A stretch of 13,040 nt of DNA, from NCBI GenBank assembly GCA_014885115.2, contig WKLE02005604.1, positions 1 to 13,040 on the forward strand, written 5' to 3'. This stretch comes from Asterionellopsis glacialis (lineage: Eukaryota > Bacillariophyta > Plagiogrammaphyceae > Rhaphoneidales > Asterionellopsidaceae). Below are positions 9,342-13,040 of this stretch, piece by piece; position 1 is the stretch's first letter; each line of letters starts with the position of its first letter. A program made the translations under genes and the position numbers. A model generated the notes under the pieces. It was not told the DNA's origin and made no database searches. It worked only from the letters and a program-made list of their open reading frames with translations.

Positions 9342-9426
9342 AACACTTTATAATGGAGGCAATATGATATATATCACAAAAGCACCAAGAGTGGCTGGTC
9401 TATCATGTTCCAACACTTTATAATGG
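9342..9426. repeat. Spaced direct repeat AACACTTTATAATGG
   Basis: The 15-mer occurs at 9342-9356 and again at 9412-9426, 70 bp apart from start to start. The copies are identical over all 15 bases and both are followed closely by GG-rich sequence. Confidence 0.85.
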
Positions 9427-9745
9427 TGGTGCATGACACTAGTAGTAGTAATAGTATTTTACTCTTGTCTGAAATTCTAATTTGCTCTATTTAACAAAAG
9501 ATGAGCTCCTACTAAACAACATTATCTCATAAACAAAACTTGCAATTGTATGTACCAAGAACAAACCTGTTTTTTGTATTATAATATATTTAACAACATT
9601 TCAAACTAGTATAACAAACTATTTGTGTTAAATTTATTGGAGTTGATTTGTTCCAGAAGAGAGGTATCTAATTTTTAATTTTGTTCATTACTTTCAAATA
9701 TGTGACTAACTAATAGAATTAACTAATAACCCAACCCAACAAATG

Positions 9746-9805
9746 GCAGGTTCTACTACTACTAACATATAGTAACTAGATAATAACTAGTAGTACTGAA
9801 CCTGC
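9746..9805. repeat. Imperfect inverted repeat (hairpin)
   Basis: The left arm begins GCAGGTTC followed by TACTACTACTA. The right arm ends TAGTAGTACTGAACCTGC. The outer 8 bp pair perfectly and the inner CTA/TAG part pairs with a small offset, leaving a loop of roughly 20-25 bases. Confidence 0.8.
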
Positions 9806-10792
9806 TTGCAGATGCCCCTACAATCTGACCTGCTTGTCACTGTACACATTGCTGACCTCACAACTGTTGTTACCTTGTTTTGATTCTCTTCTTTTCTATT
9901 AATGAATGGCCAAACAACAATTTTTAAAAAATGAAGTACTACTAAAATACAGAGAATTAAACTTTCATATAGATACTTTCATTTTTTTAATTTCACATCA
10001 AGAACCAATAAACTCACAGCAACATCAAATAATTATGTCATATTTTGTTCTATCCAAATTTTTGTGTAAACCTTCAATTGCTGTTGGCTGCTTTACTATA
10101 TATCACAGCACTAAGTAGGTTGAATAGTCCTCAGACTTAGCATCCTTACCAGCCAGAGGTTTGTATTTATCTTCATCATGATCATCTCTACAATTCAGAT
10201 TTAGTAGTACAGTACTGTGGTGTCATTCTTTAGCACGTGTTTTTAGTTCTTGGTCAGAATCATTTAAAATTTTTGCACTGAATTGAAACCTATTTTCATA
10301 AGTAGTAGCAATTCTTGAAACTTCTTTTTGTTTTTAATTTCACAAATAATCAGTCAGATATCACTAAATACTTTGATGTCCCCAAAAACTTTAACCATTG
10401 TTGGATCATGTATGATGTATGCATAGTAGGACTAAACATCTTTGTTTATATATTTATTGCTGAGTAAATTTAATTAGAGCACACACGAGCTTCAAAATGG
10501 ACAATACCAGTTTTCAATTTCAGCAACAACTCTCTGCTGTGAAATAGAGTACACCAGACCAAAATAATATTGCAGGTTATTTTGTTAATAACACATTCTA
10601 TTACCAATTTTTCATAGCTCTTAATGCTGTATGATTGCCCTTCTCTTGGAAACTAACAAGTTGTTAGTTGGTTGTTTTGGGGGTGAGTGGTGCTGAAATG
10701 AATAGATGTAGTTTGAAACACTACTAGCTGTAATCATCATTTGCATATCAAGAAGAACATTATCTTCAGAAATTCACCAAACCATGAAATAG

Positions 10793-10870
10793 TACCATTC
10801 AATATCTGTCCATACCATTCAATACCATTCCTCCATACAATTCCATACTATTCAATACCATTCAATATAC
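10793..10870. repeat. Tandem array of a 10-bp unit, TACCATTCAA
   Basis: About 7.5 diverged units follow head to tail. Exact TACCATTCAA copies lie at 10793, 10813 and 10856. Variants include TATCTGTCCA, TACAATTCCA and TACTATTCAA. One unit is 13 bp long. Confidence 0.9.
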
Positions 10871-10897
10871 ACAGCAGCACTGAAATAGCATTCTTGT

Positions 10898-10930
10898 CAA
10901 TATAGTCATTATATTATAATGACTATATTG
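10898..10930. repeat. Perfect 33-bp palindrome
   Basis: Two 16-base arms, CAATATAGTCATTATA and its exact reverse complement, flank a single central T. There is no mismatch. It lies 28 bp after the tandem array. Confidence 0.95.
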
Positions 10931-11832
10931 CTTAAAAGGCTTATGAAAAAATGTTAACATTGAAATACAGGTGTGTCCTCCACCACCCATGTCATGATCA
11001 TTCCTCTCCTCCTCTTTGAGGAACATTTTAAATATCTCTGACATTTGCATGCATATTATGGTCTTTGCATACACATTATTTTTTACATTGCTTTATTCTT
11101 TCTGCCTTTGTTCTCTTCTAAGAAATAATGATGAGTTCATCCTGGTTCCACTATATCCTCCACCTGCCTAGTGAAACTAAATCTCACTCACCATTTTTTT
11201 GCATGCATGGTGCCTTCTCAATAAAATATTCTTTGCTTGCAAAGGTAGGCACTAAGGAAGACATACTGCTAGTATAGGTTGGTGTTGTTCATGGAATATG
11301 GAGTCTATATTCTTTGTGAATATACCTAGAGATAGCCAAATCAATACCTGTGTCTTCTTATTGAGAGTGAAGCTTATGGAGGATGTGGTATTCATCTTTA
11401 TCCTAGTCTAAGACTCTACAAATAGTACTAATCATATTTAAATTATGTTGTACTACTATATATAGCTATAATCTACCAGCTATCCATTTACCTTGACTGT
11501 CTTATCCATTTCCAAACCACTAATCTCCTTGTTTCTCTATTTTTTCTTTTTAATGCTCTAATCAATTTTTGTATTGGGCATTGCATGAAGTGTACACCAC
11601 TCATATTCTGTACTCTGTCATTCTGGTGGTGTGAATTCTTCAGGATTGATCTGTATGTTATATATCCTTTATAATGGTACTATATCTGTTATCCTATTTC
11701 TTGACATCACTCATTGATCATAACATTTGGGCAAAACTATCATGACTTCATTATTGACGCAAAAAAATTCCACAACTTTGGCATTATTTGTTATTATTTA
11801 TGATTGTTTTTTTAAATTTTAGTCATCATTGG

Positions 11833-11846
11833 TAGTAGTACTACTA
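11833..11846. repeat. Palindrome TAGTAGTACTACTA
   Basis: A perfect 14-bp palindrome. Its halves, AGTAGTAC and GTACTACT, recur through the right part of the window. Confidence 0.8.
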
Positions 11847-13040
11847 GTATGTGGCCATCGCAAATTTATGTAACAGCAAAATCAACATAAAAGAATGAAG
11901 TTTTTCACCACATACATCATCTAACAATATAGCTATTAAATTATTTGTAATTATAACTAGAATTAGTCAATTGTTTTATTGCTTTTGTTTTAATGAGTGT
12001 TTTCTTTATTTTCAAGGCCCACTGAAGAGAAATATGATGTGGTTGTGGTTTGACACAAGATGGGAAGAAAATATCTTTTGCACCAGAAAAGAGAAAATAG
12101 AGTACAAAAGCTCTGTCACAACTTCTCTCAGGCATGGCTCCCCAATTTTCAATAATAGAATAAAGTATTAATTCCTAGGTTCTTCTATGTTGATTTCTGG
12201 CAACAACTTCTTTAGTAAAGCCTGTCATATGCACTTCTATGCTTCGTATATAAAGTAATTGAATTAGTAGATTTATTTCTGAGGATGTGGTGACACCTGG
12301 AGACTAGTAATGCCTGTTCTTGTGAGTACTGTCTTCCTCTGCACACATCATAAAAATAAATAATAAGGAAGTAGTCCTTGACAATGAAGTATTTGTTTAA
12401 CACCCCTACTTGCTCTCTAGAAGAGTCAAGATCACAAAAAAAGTCAGTGTAACAAGTTATCACCTATTTTCCTCTGGTGTGGTGCATATTATATTACTAG
12501 TTACATGATCCTTCTTGACCCCCACCTCCCACCACACTGCGCACATCTGGCTCATCTAAAAAAGGAAAAAAGGAAGCAGTCAATATATCCCATGTTTTTC
12601 AAAGAAAACATTATTTAAGAAAGAACAAGATGTCAATAATCATTCAAGCATTATGAGTTCTTAGCCCTAAGAAAAGATGTGCAATAGATCTACCTTTAGG
12701 AGCACCTACTCTATCTTTATAACAATAATCAATATTCAACACAACTATTCTTCTTCCACACCTTTAGTACAATCTATAATATGTACACAATAGTATGTCT
12801 AGTTAGTTGCTGTTACACAAATCAAAAATGGTGCCCCCTGTCTCCTGTAATTTTACGAAAAAGCACAAGGTTCCACCAGGAGGAGCATATCAACCAAGAA
12901 TTTGAGAATATTCTTTGGAAAAAAATATTCATTGCACCAACAATTTGAAAATAATTTTGTTAAAATGTTCCTTTTTCAGTATCAACCAGCTTGCTGCTAC
13001 CCTGCTCCTATTAGATCTGGGTAATCAGACAGTACTATAT

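Larger units (their letters stand above)
8003..13040. other. CpG-depleted gene-free region
   Basis: About 5 kb with no gene I can support. By hand count it holds only 8 CpG dinucleotides (8326, 10236, 10486, 11758, 11859, 12245, 12540, 12856). Open frames are under 90 codons and without recognisable features. Parts near 8000-8560 have far more C than G on the + strand. It probably represents old repeat DNA whose coding content, if any, has decayed. I did not recognise terminal repeats, transposase or reverse transcriptase motifs. Confidence 0.7.

Noticed and set aside
9906..10118. 70-residue + strand ORF with ATG
   Set aside because: AT-driven composition, no domain, and it lies in the CpG-depleted block with no conserved context.
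10862..11074. 70-residue minus-strand frame crossing the palindrome
   Set aside because: It starts at GTG and its apparent coding includes the inverted repeat itself; likely chance.
8400..11460. Protein-like stretches on the minus strand, such as 9346-9083, 10500-10130 and 11460-10990
   Set aside because: Several read plausibly for 20-35 codons, and CGA-to-TGA decay could explain some stops. But stops occur about as often as expected by chance in AT-rich DNA, and no motif is recognisable.
11941..12463. Small frames 11941-12135 (-), 11971-12171 (+) and 12212-12463 (-)
   Set aside because: Two of them overlap each other on opposite strands, and none shows any protein feature that can be defended.
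1..13040. CRISPR array, bacterial operon, rRNA or organelle genes
   Set aside because: Spliced genes with GT-AG introns and eukaryotic start contexts argue for nuclear DNA; no regularly spaced repeats or rRNA-like sequence were seen.

Overview
The window looks like nuclear DNA of a diatom, most likely a raphid pennate. It is AT-rich, its genes are split by short GT-AG introns (171-311 bp), and one gene belongs to a recognisable diatom type of leucine-rich-repeat (LRR) protein: acidic N-terminus, one membrane span, LRRs, and a C-terminal Asp-Cys/Cys-Cys-Thr-x-Cys tail. The species cannot be read from the sequence.

Left part (1-3324). An intronless gene on the + strand (438-1487) encodes a 349-residue membrane-anchored protein whose soluble part resembles the GNAT/FemAB-like acyltransferase fold. 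It converges on a four-exon gene on the - strand (3324 down to 1908). I reassembled that gene by hand into a 270-residue secreted, beta-strand-rich protein of no family I can name. Its last intron has no in-frame stop, so a plain ORF call hides the intron and loses the first two exons, including the signal peptide.

Middle (3325-7000). An intergenic stretch is followed by a four-exon LRR gene on the - strand (6994 down to 4567, 589 residues). No single reading frame shows it whole. Splicing joins an acidic cytoplasmic tail and signal-anchor (exon 1), an LRR cap (exon 2), most of the LRRs (exon 3) and a Cys-rich tail (exon 4). Intron 2 is largely simple repeats.

Right part (about 7000-13040). 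I find no gene that I can support. The first kilobase is the 5' flank of the LRR gene and carries three E2F-like GGCGC sites. From about 8003 to the window end the DNA changes character: I count only 8 CpG dinucleotides in about 5.04 kb, against 21 in the first 420 bases and 23 in 7021-8002. This CpG desert also holds an ATACCATTCA-type tandem array, a perfect 33-bp palindrome, an imperfect hairpin, a spaced direct repeat and scattered AGTAGTAC/GTACTACT words. The simplest reading is old, methylated, decayed repeat DNA; a join to foreign DNA is the main alternative.

The three genes show no evident shared pathway. Two encode predicted membrane-anchored proteins and one a predicted secreted protein. 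No new multi-gene system is visible; the CpG boundary is the most unusual signal.
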